A DNA stretch of 64,000 bases from JAICKM01 sp050998805. Its GTDB lineage: Bacteria; Chloroflexota; Chloroflexia; QHBQ01; JAICKM01. The notes under the pieces are model-generated. The model worked only from the letters and a program-made list of their open reading frames with translations. It did no database searches and was not told the DNA's origin. The DNA lies in contig JBPCPV010000042.1 of the NCBI GenBank assembly GCA_050998805.1, positions 34,815-98,814 on the forward strand. The letters run 5' to 3'. The position numbers and the translations under genes were made by a program. This document shows positions 1 through 7,547 of the stretch, piece by piece; the first letter of the stretch is position 1; the number at the start of each line of letters is the position of its first letter.

Positions 1-1
1 C

Positions 2-172
2 ATCGAGGACTGGTTCAAGCTGATCCGCCAACTCTACGTGGACGGCTGGGGCCTCCAAACCGTAGACGCGATCCTCCCCCGCTACGCCCCGCCCGCCGAC
101 AACAACAACACGGCGGCATACATCTCGGACGTTGAGGCCCTAGTTGCCTCCTGGCGCGCGCGCAAAACGTGA
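2..172 (+). CDS. C-terminal fragment of an unrecognised protein
   Basis: An open frame enters from the left edge and runs 56 codons to a TGA at 170-172. The peptide is rich in Trp and Tyr and ends in a basic tail (SWRARKT). I do not recognise the family. Codon use is GC-rich at third positions like its neighbours, so it is probably the real end of a gene lying mostly outside the window. Tandem repeats begin immediately after the stop codon. Confidence 0.55.
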   Translation: MEDWFKLIRQLYVDGWGLQTVDAILPRYAPPADNNNTAAYISDVEALVASWRARKT

Positions 173-262
173 AACGTGAAACGTAGTGCGTAAGAACGAA
201 CCACCAACCACTAACCACTAACCACTAACAGCTGACCACCGACCACTGACCACTAACCACTG
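165..262. repeat. heptamer tandem repeats (GAAACGT, CCACTAA)
   Basis: Between the partial gene and the M23-like gene lie two or three GAAACGT units (from 165), a GTGCGTA-like piece (183-190), then seven-base CCACTAA / CCACTGA / CCACCAA units from 201 to 262. No gene or promoter is evident inside. Very similar CCACTAA arrays lie in front of the methyltransferase at 63256-63320. Confidence 0.75.
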
Positions 263-273
263 GGGGTACGAAC

Positions 274-963
274 ATGTTACAAAGATACAAATGGGCCGGG
301 GCGGCGGTCTTGGCCGTCCTGGCTGTAATCATTGGGGCGGGGCTGCTGACGCGCAATGCTTACGGCAAGCCGCACCTCAGCGCATATGTACCGGCGCGTG
401 GCGGAAGTGCGAAGCTGCTCGTGCTCGGAGTGTCGCAGGTAAAGGTGGGCGCGGTTGTCGCAGCGTTGCCGGCTGCCGCCGGAGCCGGGGCGCGGGTGGT
501 CGCCAACGGCAACTACAGCGCCGTGCCTGCCGGGATGGACGCGAACACGCCCTACGGCCCGCCGGTCGCCCGCACCGATTGGGTGATCACGAAGGACTAT
601 GCGGCACACGGCGGGCACGGCAACTGGGGCGCGGTGGACTTCGCCTTCAACCACGACTACCAGTCGTTCGGCTCCCAGCTCCTCGCCACCCACGCCGGGC
701 GCGTCAAGCTGCTGCATGACGACCCGACCTACGGCAACCTCGTCTACGTGATCGGGCCGCACTTCACCACAACCTACGGCCACATGCAGAAGTTCTACGT
801 CCACGACGGCGACCAGGTGGTGCGCGGAACCGTCCTCGGCGAGATGGGGTCCACCGGCCACTCCACCGGCCCCCACGTTGATTACCAGGTCTGGAAGGAC
901 GGCGACAACAAGAACCCAATGGATTACGGCATACCAGGGATGCAGGGGCCGGGCGTGCATTGA
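274..963 (+). CDS. M23-like (LytM-type) peptidase-fold protein, probably degenerate
   Basis: A 229-aa protein with an N-terminal hydrophobic segment (residues 8-25) that would anchor or export it, a low-complexity linker, and an M23/LytM-like domain from about residue 95. M23 enzymes are zinc endopeptidases that cut peptidoglycan cross-bridges. The fold signatures are readable: AVDFA near D122, THAGRV at 139-144, YGHM with H170, and a GxSTGPHVDYQV ending. Two zinc positions deviate: the first motif has W118 four residues before D122 instead of His, and the HxH motif reads H201-V-D203. The protein may therefore bind peptidoglycan without cutting it, or use another ligand set. A GGGGG tract lies just before the ATG. 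It is not obviously in an operon. Confidence 0.8.
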   Translation: MLQRYKWAGAAVLAVLAVIIGAGLLTRNAYGKPHLSAYVPARGGSAKLLVLGVSQVKVGAVVAALPAAAGAGARVVANGNYSAVPAGMDANTPYGPPVARTDWVITKDYAAHGGHGNWGAVDFAFNHDYQSFGSQLLATHAGRVKLLHDDPTYGNLVYVIGPHFTTTYGHMQKFYVHDGDQVVRGTVLGEMGSTGHSTGPHVDYQVWKDGDNKNPMDYGIPGMQGPGVH

Positions 964-1038
964 CTTTCGCCTGAGTGCCGAATGTGGTAAGATAGGGGCA
1001 TGATAACCGGACACCAATCAACTAGAGAGGGCACGGCG

Positions 1039-1593
1039 ATGGCGCTACAAACGCAAACGGTAACCGCCGACGAATTGTTGCACATGCCGGATGACGGCTT
1101 CCGCTATGAACTGGTAAAAGGGGAACTACGACAGATGGCACCAGCCGGCTCTCAGCATGGACAGATCGCCATTGCACTCGCCGGGCGTCTATTCCAATAC
1201 GTGGACGCGCACCGCTTAGGAGTCGTCTTTGCCGCCGAGACCGGCTTCTTGCTCTCCAGCAAGCCGGATACTGTGCGCGCGCCCGCCGTGGCCTTTGTCA
1301 GCCAGGAGCGCATCGCCGCGACGAAAGTCGGAGTTGGCTACTGGCCGGGCGCTCCCGACCTGGCGGCGGAGGTGATTTCGCCTGGCGATACCTATACCGA
1401 AGTCGAAGAGAAGGTCTTCGGCTGGCTCGAAGCCGGCGCGCGGATGGTCATAGTAGTTAACCCCCGCAAGCGCCCTGTCACTGTCTACCATTCGCTGACC
1501 GAAATCTTCGTCCTCACAGAGAATGATCAGATCGACGGCGGCTCGGTCGTGCCCGGCTGGACACTGGCTGTGCGCGATCTCTTCGCCTCGTAA
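1039..1593 (+). CDS. Uma2 family (DUF820) endonuclease-like protein
   Basis: 184 aa with the Uma2/DUF820 layout, a PD-(D/E)XK nuclease-fold family of largely unknown role found in many copies in Cyanobacteria and Chloroflexota. Visible motifs are YELVKGEL (E24), the position normally read as RxPDV, here R-A-P-A83-V, then DLAAEVISPGD (E111) and a K125 after EVEE. The usual catalytic Asp of the PDV motif is Ala. ATG 1039 is chosen because GAGAGG lies about nine bases upstream. An in-frame ATG at 1000, only six bases after a TAAGAT -10 with an extended TG (985-993), would give a leaderless product 13 residues longer. Confidence 0.85.
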   Translation: MALQTQTVTADELLHMPDDGFRYELVKGELRQMAPAGSQHGQIAIALAGRLFQYVDAHRLGVVFAAETGFLLSSKPDTVRAPAVAFVSQERIAATKVGVGYWPGAPDLAAEVISPGDTYTEVEEKVFGWLEAGARMVIVVNPRKRPVTVYHSLTEIFVLTENDQIDGGSVVPGWTLAVRDLFAS

Positions 1594-1608
1594 ACCCCAC
1601 AAACCTCT

Positions 1609-1902
1609 ATGGTCGTCGGCACAATGCGCGTGGTACTCTTCCTGCCTGAGAACGGCACGATCAAAGACAAGCGCCACATCGTCAAGTCGCTGCTCGCCCG
1701 CGTGCAGAACAAGTTCAAGGTCGCAGTCGCCGAGGTCGAGGAGAACGACAACCTCGATGCCGCGGTGCTCGGCGTGGTCTGCGTGAGCAACAGCGCCCCC
1801 CATGCCAACGAGATCCTACAGCACGCCGTCAGCTTCATCGAGAGCAACGTCCTCCAGGGGGGCCTCGAAGACTACGAGATCGAGATCGTGCATCTGCTCT
1901 AG
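1609..1902 (+). CDS. DUF503 (YlxP-like) protein
   Basis: 97 aa beginning MVVGTMRVVLFLP and containing the family hallmark IKDKRHIVKSLLARVQNKF followed by VAVAEV. DUF503/YlxP proteins are small and usually lie near ribosome-assembly genes (rbfA, infB) in Firmicutes; their biochemical role is not settled. The start at 1609 fits the family pattern better than the ATG at 1624. There is no good Shine-Dalgarno; the gene starts 15 bases after the Uma2-like stop, so it is probably co-transcribed. It ends tail-to-tail with the next leftward gene, overlapping by four bases. Confidence 0.85.
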   Translation: MVVGTMRVVLFLPENGTIKDKRHIVKSLLARVQNKFKVAVAEVEENDNLDAAVLGVVCVSNSAPHANEILQHAVSFIESNVLQGGLEDYEIEIVHLL

Positions 1903-2867
1903 CGCGCGCCGAATAGCTCACAGATCCGCTCTGTGGAGATGCCACTGATGAGCAGGCGCTCTCTCCGGTCGCTCAACAACTGCTGCGTCCAGTCTGTGAA
2001 CCCGCCGTCACCGATCTCGTGAGCGACACCGGCCGCATCAGTCGCGTAGAGGTGGAAGCGCAGCCAATCGTAGTAGCCGCGCCCCGAGGTCTGCTCAGGA
2101 TCGAACTCGAACTCCACCCCGGCGAGGCGCGCGGCCAGCGGGCCAAACACCTCCTGTTCCAGGGCGGCACGGTCGGCACCCAGGTCGGTTACAACGATGC
2201 GAATGTCCCGCAGTTCGTATCCCAGGGTGGGCAGCGCGGCCATCAGCGCCAGGTAGAAGCCGAGGTGCTCGGCGAGGGCGGCGCACTCGAAGCGCGCAGC
2301 GGGGCTATCCCGGCCTGCGGTGCAGAGCGCAAACAAGCGAAAGTGGGAGCGCCACGTCGTCTGCCCATAATATTGCGCCCGCAGCAGCCTGTGGCTGGTA
2401 CACAGCCTCACCCAACCGTCGTCGCGTGGCGTCTGCCTGCGAGCCGCCCGCCGGCGCAGCGCGCACTCCAGCGCCAGCACGTTGGTCGAGTCGGATACCA
2501 CCTCGGTATTGCGCGCCGTGCTCACGATGCGGTTCTGGTCCAGCCCGGTCAGCGCCGCAACGGTGCCGAGCGGACAGACTGGGGCGAGATCGAGCGCCTC
2601 GAACAATGGGTCCGCGTGCGCCAGGGCCAGGCTGTCCACGGCGGCGATCGCCCGGAGGCTGACAGTTGCAGGGCCGACAAAGCGGTTCTGGGCATACTGA
2701 TCGAGCACCCGAGACGGCGTTTGCCGCACCGCCCTCCGGCCGTAGACCGCCAGCATCAACGACTGTAGGTCGGTCCGAGCCAGTCGCTCGCCGAGAAACT
2801 CCAGGAGCGCCGGCATGCCGCTCTCACGCAGGATACGGTCGAGGATCTGTTTTGCGGTGTCCGTCAT
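1899..2867 (-). CDS. unrecognised protein, last gene of the D-amino acid operon
   Basis: 322 aa, soluble, Arg-rich. I do not recognise the family. Its strongest stretch is VCPLGTVAALTGLDQNR followed by NTEVVSDSTNVLALECA and later a SHRLLRAQ...HFRLFAL block, with a C-terminal half rich in hydrophobic strands. The start ATG at 2867 overlaps the stop of the acetyltransferase gene in an ATGA four-base overlap, so translation is coupled. Position makes it the fourth gene of the racemase-hydrolase-transferase operon, and a linked role in D-amino acid metabolism is inference only. A longer upstream reading would run back into the acetyltransferase. Confidence 0.65.
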   Translation of the reverse strand: MTDTAKQILDRILRESGMPALLEFLGERLARTDLQSLMLAVYGRRAVRQTPSRVLDQYAQNRFVGPATVSLRAIAAVDSLALAHADPLFEALDLAPVCPLGTVAALTGLDQNRIVSTARNTEVVSDSTNVLALECALRRRAARRQTPRDDGWVRLCTSHRLLRAQYYGQTTWRSHFRLFALCTAGRDSPAARFECAALAEHLGFYLALMAALPTLGYELRDIRIVVTDLGADRAALEQEVFGPLAARLAGVEFEFDPEQTSGRGYYDWLRFHLYATDAAGVAHEIGDGGFTDWTQQLLSDRRERLLISGISTERICELFGAR

Positions 2868-3691
2868 CCTTCCCTCAGCAGCGTGTATCGCGCCAGCAGT
2901 TCCGGCTGCTCCGGGTCCGGCGTGATGTTGACCACCGTGTAGCCTGCGGCGAAGGCCGCCTCGAACAGGGCGCGCGTAGAGATGCGCCATTCGCGGGCTG
3001 CGGCTGCGTCGGCGGCCTTGACCGCGAGAAAACCGCGCGGTATGCTGATGCCGAGGGCCGCCTCGTCCGGCAGCGCCCTACTGCTGGCGGGCCACGGCAG
3101 CCCGCCCGCAAGCTTCACTTCGTTCAACACCAGACCGGCGACCGGAGCCTCGACGTGCTGCCCCGTCTCCGCGCAGCGGCGCACCCGCTCGGTCCTCACC
3201 TCCCAGCGGACGTAGAGCCGGTCGGTCGGCAGGTCGGCGTTCAGCGCGTCGTTCATCTGCCCATAGATGTCGCGCCGGTACTCGCGGCTGATCGCGCCGA
3301 GCTTGGCGATGTTCAGCGTCGCGTTCGCGGCGAGCAGCGGGTCGTAGGTCCATGTGCAGAGGTCGAGGCCCGCCCCCAGCATGAACTCACGCTGCGCCAG
3401 CTTCATCCGGTACGCGATGCCCCTTCCCTGATACTCCGGGTGCACCGCCGCCATGTGCGAGCAGTGCTTCGGCCGCTCCTCTTCGCGCCCCAGAAAACCG
3501 AGCACGAAGCCTACCAGCCTGCCCTTCGGCGTGAAGGCACCGAGCACCAACCCAGCCTCATGCTGCAACGTCACCATCAGGTGCGCGGGCACCGCGTCGA
3601 GCGGCCCCGACCCCCAGCAATCCTGCTGCAACTGCTCGGCTGCCCTGTACTCGTCCATCCCCGCCAACCGGCGGATCGTTATCTCTAGCAT
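2864..3691 (-). CDS. GNAT acyltransferase, COG3375-like (probable amino acid N-succinyltransferase)
   Basis: 275 aa GNAT-fold protein. The acyl-CoA-binding motif is SHMAAVHPEYQGRGIAYRMK (about residues 83-102), followed by the COG3375 pattern with CTWTYDPLLAANATLN and YGQMNDALNADLPTDRLYV. In Geobacillus kaustophilus a protein of this kind succinylates D-amino acids, supplying the N-succinyl amino acid racemase encoded beside it. Here the gene sits in the same operon as a racemase-like enolase and an M20 hydrolase, which supports the same role. The upstream gap carries a CACGAAA-type repeat. A weak AGGGAA precedes the ATG. Confidence 0.8.
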   Translation of the reverse strand: MLEITIRRLAGMDEYRAAEQLQQDCWGSGPLDAVPAHLMVTLQHEAGLVLGAFTPKGRLVGFVLGFLGREEERPKHCSHMAAVHPEYQGRGIAYRMKLAQREFMLGAGLDLCTWTYDPLLAANATLNIAKLGAISREYRRDIYGQMNDALNADLPTDRLYVRWEVRTERVRRCAETGQHVEAPVAGLVLNEVKLAGGLPWPASSRALPDEAALGISIPRGFLAVKAADAAAAREWRISTRALFEAAFAAGYTVVNITPDPEQPELLARYTLLREG

Positions 3692-3703
3692 TTCCCTGAA
3701 TCT

Positions 3704-3735
3704 CTTCGTGCGTTTTCGTGCGCTTTCGTGGATCA
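3704..3735 (-). repeat. CACGAAAA-type intergenic repeat, copy 1
   Basis: Read on the minus strand this is GATCCACGAAA followed by two more CACGAAA-like units with GCG/ACG variation. The same GATCCACGAAAAACACGAAA pattern occurs at 60482-60513, 61536-61564 and 62841-62869. It overlaps the stop codon of the M20 gene. Confidence 0.7.
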
Positions 3736-4866
3736 GATATGCGTCACCAGCCCCGCCAGCAGCGCGGCGCGGGGCGCGAGATCGGCGATCAGCACGTACT
3801 CGTGGTCGGTGTGGGCACCGTCGCCGCGGGTGCCGAGGCCGTCGAGTGTCGGCACGCCGAGCGCGGCGGTGAAGTTGCCGTCGCTGCCGCCCCCGGTCGA
3901 GGTCTCGCGCAGGTCGAGGCCGATCTCTTGGCCCAGGCTGCGGGCCAGCGCGAAGAGCCGCGCCGTGCCGGAGGCCCGTTCCATCGGCGGGCGTTCCACC
4001 CCTCCGCTGACCTCCAGCCGCGCGCCCGGCAACACCGGTCGCAGGCCAAGTATGCGTTCGGTCATCAGCCGCGCATCTTCAAGAGAGCTGACCCGCAGAT
4101 CCACCCCCGCGACCGCCTCGGCGGCCACCGTGTTCCGCGCGGTGCCCCCGCGTATCTTCCCGACGTTCAGCGTGATCCCACGCTCGTAGTCGGTCATTGC
4201 CGCCAGCGCGAGCACCTGGTGGGCGAGTTCGGTGATCGCGCTCACCCCGGCGGCGTGATCCACACCGGCGTGCGCCGCCCGCCCGTGTGCGGTCAGCGTG
4301 AACATGCCGACGCCCTTCCGTGCCGTCTTCAGCGCGCCGTCCCGTGCCGCCGGCTCAAGCACCAGCACTGCGGCAGACCCACGAGCGGTCTCCTCGATCA
4401 GCGCCCGCGTGTCGGCGCTGCCGATTTCCTCGTCCGCGCTACTGATCAGCACCACCGGACGGGGCAGTTCACGCCCGCCCTCCACCAGCGCACCAAGCGC
4501 CGCCGCCGCCATCAGCAGCCCCGCCTTCATGTCGTAGCCGCCCGGCCCGTAGCACCGCCCGCCCTCGACTCTCGGCGTGTTCTGCGCCAGGCTGCCGAGC
4601 GGATGTACAGTGTCGTGGTGCCCCAGCAGCAGGATCGGCTCCTGGTCCGCAGCCCCCGCCCACCGAGCTACTACCCTCGCGCCGTGGACATCGCCCGGCA
4701 GCAGTTCCACCGCCGCCCCGGCTTCCGCCATCCTCCCCGCCACTACCTCGGCCATCCGCGTCGTCGCCCCCTCATCCTCCGACGGCGACTCGATGGAACA
4801 CCAGGCAAGCAGCTCGCGCACAAAGCCGTCAGCCCGTACATTCAGCGCGTCAAGCAGTTCTCTCAA
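3733..4866 (-). CDS. M20 family metallohydrolase (probable N-acyl-L-amino acid hydrolase)
   Basis: 377 aa di-zinc M20 peptidase/deacylase. Metal ligands and catalytic residues are visible: H83 and D85 in LLGHHDTVHP, D112 in GPGGYDMKAG, E146-E147 in SADEEIGS, E171 in VLEPA, and a late His in DGAHTDHEYV. Resembles the carboxypeptidase G2/ArgE group. In the operon with an enolase-type racemase and a GNAT transferase, the expected job is removing the succinyl group from N-succinyl-L-amino acids. The start is TTG at 4866 with GGAGGG four bases before it. About 158 bases of repeats separate it from the racemase gene. Confidence 0.88.
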   Translation of the reverse strand: MRELLDALNVRADGFVRELLAWCSIESPSEDEGATTRMAEVVAGRMAEAGAAVELLPGDVHGARVVARWAGAADQEPILLLGHHDTVHPLGSLAQNTPRVEGGRCYGPGGYDMKAGLLMAAAALGALVEGGRELPRPVVLISSADEEIGSADTRALIEETARGSAAVLVLEPAARDGALKTARKGVGMFTLTAHGRAAHAGVDHAAGVSAITELAHQVLALAAMTDYERGITLNVGKIRGGTARNTVAAEAVAGVDLRVSSLEDARLMTERILGLRPVLPGARLEVSGGVERPPMERASGTARLFALARSLGQEIGLDLRETSTGGGSDGNFTAALGVPTLDGLGTRGDGAHTDHEYVLIADLAPRAALLAGLVTHI

Positions 4867-4876
4867 ACAACCCTCC

Positions 4877-5040
4877 AGTGGTCGGTGGTCGGTGGGCAGT
4901 GGGCAGTGGGCGGTAGGCGGTAGGCAGTAGGCGATGGTCGGCGGGCCGCCGGGACGGCGGCGGTACGGCGCGCCCGGTCCTCAGCCCATCGCAATTCAGA
5001 ACTCAAAACCATGGGCTGGCAGCCTCAAAACTCAAAACTC
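4877..5040. repeat. repeat cluster (GTGGGCA heptamers, 17-bp GC hairpin, AAAACTC heptamers)
   Basis: From 4877 to about 4940 the sequence is a run of seven-base units GTGGTCG, GTGGGCA, GTGGGCG, GTAGGCG, GTAGGCA. At 4945-4961 lies the 17-bp palindrome GCCGCCGGGACGGCGGC, which recurs near 48.9-49.1 kb. From 4993 to 5010 and 5024 to 5040 are AAAACTC units. The last array contains the stop codon of the racemase gene. Confidence 0.75.
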
Positions 5041-6131
5041 TCGACGGTCACTGCGGCCAGCGCGTCGCGATCTACTTCGACGCCAAGGCCGGGGGCGGTC
5101 GGCACCGTGATCGTGCTGTCGGCGTTCAGGGTGAAGGTCGGGGAGGCGATGTCGTGGGCGTAGTAGCGGTTGCTGGCCGAGATGTCACCGGGGAGGGTGA
5201 AGCCGGGCAGGGAGGCAATCGCCAGGTTGGTTGCCCGCCCGATCCCGGTCTCCAACATGCCGCCGCACCAGACCGGCACTCCCCGCTCCCGGCAGAGGTC
5301 GTGGATCGCGCGCGCGGGCAGCAGCCCGCCGACCCTCCCGACCTTGATGTTGATCACCCCGCAGCTGCCGAGATCGAGCGCGGCGCGGGCGTCGGCCACG
5401 CTGTGGATGCTCTCGTCGAGGCAGATCGGCGTCTTCAACTTGCGTTGCAGCAGGCTGTGTTCGTAGATGTCGTCGTTGCTCAACGGCTGCTCGATCATAA
5501 TCAGCCCGAAGGCGTCGAGTTCACGCAGCCGGTCGGCGTCGGCCAGCTTATAGGCCGAGTTTGCGTCCGCCATGAGCGCCACGTCGGGGGCGAGACTGCG
5601 GACGGCGGCCACGTACTCCACATCTTTGCCGGGCTTGATCTTCAGCTTGATGCGCCCGTAGCCCTCGGCGAGGTAGCCCGCGACGACTGTGCGTAGCGCG
5701 TCCGGCGACTCCTGTATGCCCACGCTGACCCCCACAGGCACCCGGTCGCGCGTGCCGCCGAGGTAAGCGGAGAGCGACTGCCCTGCGACTTTGGCGAGCA
5801 GCGCGGCGGCGGCGGTCTCGACTGCCGACTTAGCCATGTTGTGCCCCCGCACCCACGCCCATCGGCTGTGGAGGTCGGCCAGGTCGGTCAACGGCCGCTC
5901 CAGCACGGCGGGGATCAGGTGGCGCGAAACGATCGCCCGGCATGTGTCGAGCGTCTCATACGAATAGTCCGGCGTGTCGCCGGCCACGGCCTGCCCCCAT
6001 CCGCTCCCCTCTACCGACCGCAACTCCACGATCAGCGTGTGACGTACCGTCTCCCGCCCGAAGCTGGTCTCGAACGGCGTCACCAGCGGCATAGCGATAT
6101 GCGTCAAGTTCACCCGGTCTATTTTGATCAT
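5025..6131 (-). CDS. enolase-superfamily N-succinyl amino acid racemase / o-succinylbenzoate synthase
   Basis: 368 aa member of the muconate-lactonizing/OSBS branch of the enolase superfamily. Catalytic set is intact: KxK at K164/K166 (IKLKIKPG), metal ligands D189 (MADAN), E214 (IEQP) and D239 (LDES), and the second base K263 in NIKVGRVGG. The GGMLETGIGRA strip is typical of the NSAR/OSBS group. No other menaquinone gene is nearby, whereas an M20 hydrolase and a GNAT transferase follow, so racemisation of N-succinyl amino acids is the better reading. A divergent promoter region lies upstream. The last codons (SFEF) and the stop come from the AAAACTC repeat. Confidence 0.88.
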   Translation of the reverse strand: MIKIDRVNLTHIAMPLVTPFETSFGRETVRHTLIVELRSVEGSGWGQAVAGDTPDYSYETLDTCRAIVSRHLIPAVLERPLTDLADLHSRWAWVRGHNMAKSAVETAAAALLAKVAGQSLSAYLGGTRDRVPVGVSVGIQESPDALRTVVAGYLAEGYGRIKLKIKPGKDVEYVAAVRSLAPDVALMADANSAYKLADADRLRELDAFGLIMIEQPLSNDDIYEHSLLQRKLKTPICLDESIHSVADARAALDLGSCGVINIKVGRVGGLLPARAIHDLCRERGVPVWCGGMLETGIGRATNLAIASLPGFTLPGDISASNRYYAHDIASPTFTLNADSTITVPTAPGLGVEVDRDALAAVTVESFEF

Positions 6132-6163
6132 GGCCTATCTCGCACCTCCTAAGTGTCGCCTCT

Positions 6164-6192
6164 ATCATACCCTATATCGCGGCGGCTGTCAT
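6164..6192 (-). promoter_or_regulatory. promoter of the racemase operon
   Basis: Minus strand ATGACA (6187-6192), 17-base spacer, TATGAT (6164-6169). The racemase ATG is at 6131, with TAGGAGG between promoter and start. Confidence 0.6.
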
Positions 6193-6203
6193 CCGCGCGG
6201 GCA

Positions 6204-6232
6204 TTGTCGGACGTCCCGGTTCGTGCTAGAAT
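6204..6232 (+). promoter_or_regulatory. promoter of the 6252 gene
   Basis: TTGTCG (6204-6209), 17-base spacer, TAGAAT (6227-6232) preceded by an extended TG. It drives the TTG-started gene at 6252 and is divergent from the racemase promoter. Confidence 0.65.
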
Positions 6233-6251
6233 AAGGTGAGGAGGCCGTACT

Positions 6252-7535
6252 TTGGACCTTTTTGCAGCCAACCAGACCCCCGTCGCCGGAGATACCGTCA
6301 TCATCGAAGATTACCCGCAGCCGCCTGCGCGGGCCTGGCAGCGCGTGCTCATATCCTCGCCGCGCCCCTCGTTCCACCACCTCCAGCTCCTCGTTGCCGC
6401 CGAATGGCTCGTGTTCTACTTGGGGGCGGTCGCCATCTCGGTTTATGAGCAGGTGCGGGCGGAGGGAGGCGCGAGCGACCCGACCCTGAACCGCAGCCTA
6501 CGGAACCTCCGCCGCCCGACCTACGGTCAGTGGCTCGGCTGGGTGCGCGGCGCGCTCAACGCGGTGCCTGCCGGAGCCGCGCTGCTGCCCGGCCTCCGCG
6601 CCGCCTATGAGACGCCCGACGACGGGATGCTGCTGCTCGGCTACGAGGGCCTGCGCGGGATAATGGCCGTGCAGCTCGGCTACACCGGAGACTACGGCCC
6701 CCGCGAGGAGGCGTCGCCCCGCCTGCTGCTCGAGTTGATCAACCAGTACCAGCTGCGCCGCGCGAACCATCCGCTGCCGCCCGGCTCCGGCTTCGACGAA
6801 ATGGCCGTGGTGACGGCGCTGGCCCCCGGCCTGCGCGCCGCCTACAACCGCTTCGGGCTGCTCGCCGCCTACCCCCTGCTCGGTCTGGTACGGACGCCCG
6901 CCGGGGGCATCGAAGTATTGAAGCTACAGGGCCTCGATCTCCGCGAGAGCGCGGTCGAACTCGACCCAGCTGCCGACCCGCCGGGCACACTCCTGCTCGC
7001 CGACCCCAACGAACTCCCGATGCTGGTGCTCGACCCCTGGCTGATCTACGCCGAGTGCCCTGAGTGCGGCCAGGTGCAGGTGGCAGCCTTCAGCGGGCAG
7101 GACGGCGATGTGCAGCGCTACCTGGGGCTGGAGTGCGAGCACACCTGGACGCGCGGCCCGGATCTCGTGCTCGCCGAGGTCGAGCTTGGCGGGGCGGGCG
7201 AGGGCTGGTCGCCCGACCTGGCCGGTATGCCCGCCGACGTGCCGACCGACGCACAGGAACGGCTCTTCGCGGCGTTCGAGGCCGAGGCCGAGGCACTGAC
7301 CGCCGAGCGTCGCGCCCTCCGCATCGAAGGCGAAGCCTTCTCCCACAGCGACATCGAAGGTGGAGGCTTCTCCCACAGTGACGACCGCGCTGAGACCACG
7401 CCCCAGCAGGTTTACCTCGACTTGCTCGAGCAGCGCGCCGCCGGAGGGCTGACGCTCGACCAGTTGCAGCACCTCGACGAGGAACAGGTGGCAGAAGCCG
7501 ACAATCGCCGGCGCGCAGAAGCCGACGAGGTGTAG
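6252..7535 (+). CDS. unrecognised protein with a C-terminal zinc-ribbon-like cysteine pair
   Basis: 427 aa. The N-terminal third contains an aromatic stretch AEWLVFYLGAVAISVYEQVR and a PTYGQWLGWVRGAL strip that I associate only loosely with accessory domains of bacterial signalling proteins. The middle is hydrophobic but has no clear membrane span. CPECG with a later Cys and His (about residues 259-286) could be a small zinc-binding unit. The C-terminus is acidic, Ala/Glu-rich and carries a near duplication (EGEAFSHSD / EGGGFSHSD). The TTG start at 6252 is supported by GAGGAGG at 6237-6243 and the promoter just upstream. Function unknown. Confidence 0.7.
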   Translation: MDLFAANQTPVAGDTVIIEDYPQPPARAWQRVLISSPRPSFHHLQLLVAAEWLVFYLGAVAISVYEQVRAEGGASDPTLNRSLRNLRRPTYGQWLGWVRGALNAVPAGAALLPGLRAAYETPDDGMLLLGYEGLRGIMAVQLGYTGDYGPREEASPRLLLELINQYQLRRANHPLPPGSGFDEMAVVTALAPGLRAAYNRFGLLAAYPLLGLVRTPAGGIEVLKLQGLDLRESAVELDPAADPPGTLLLADPNELPMLVLDPWLIYAECPECGQVQVAAFSGQDGDVQRYLGLECEHTWTRGPDLVLAEVELGGAGEGWSPDLAGMPADVPTDAQERLFAAFEAEAEALTAERRALRIEGEAFSHSDIEGGGFSHSDDRAETTPQQVYLDLLEQRAAGGLTLDQLQHLDEEQVAEADNRRRAEADEV

Positions 7536-7547
7536 GGGCCGGTTTCG

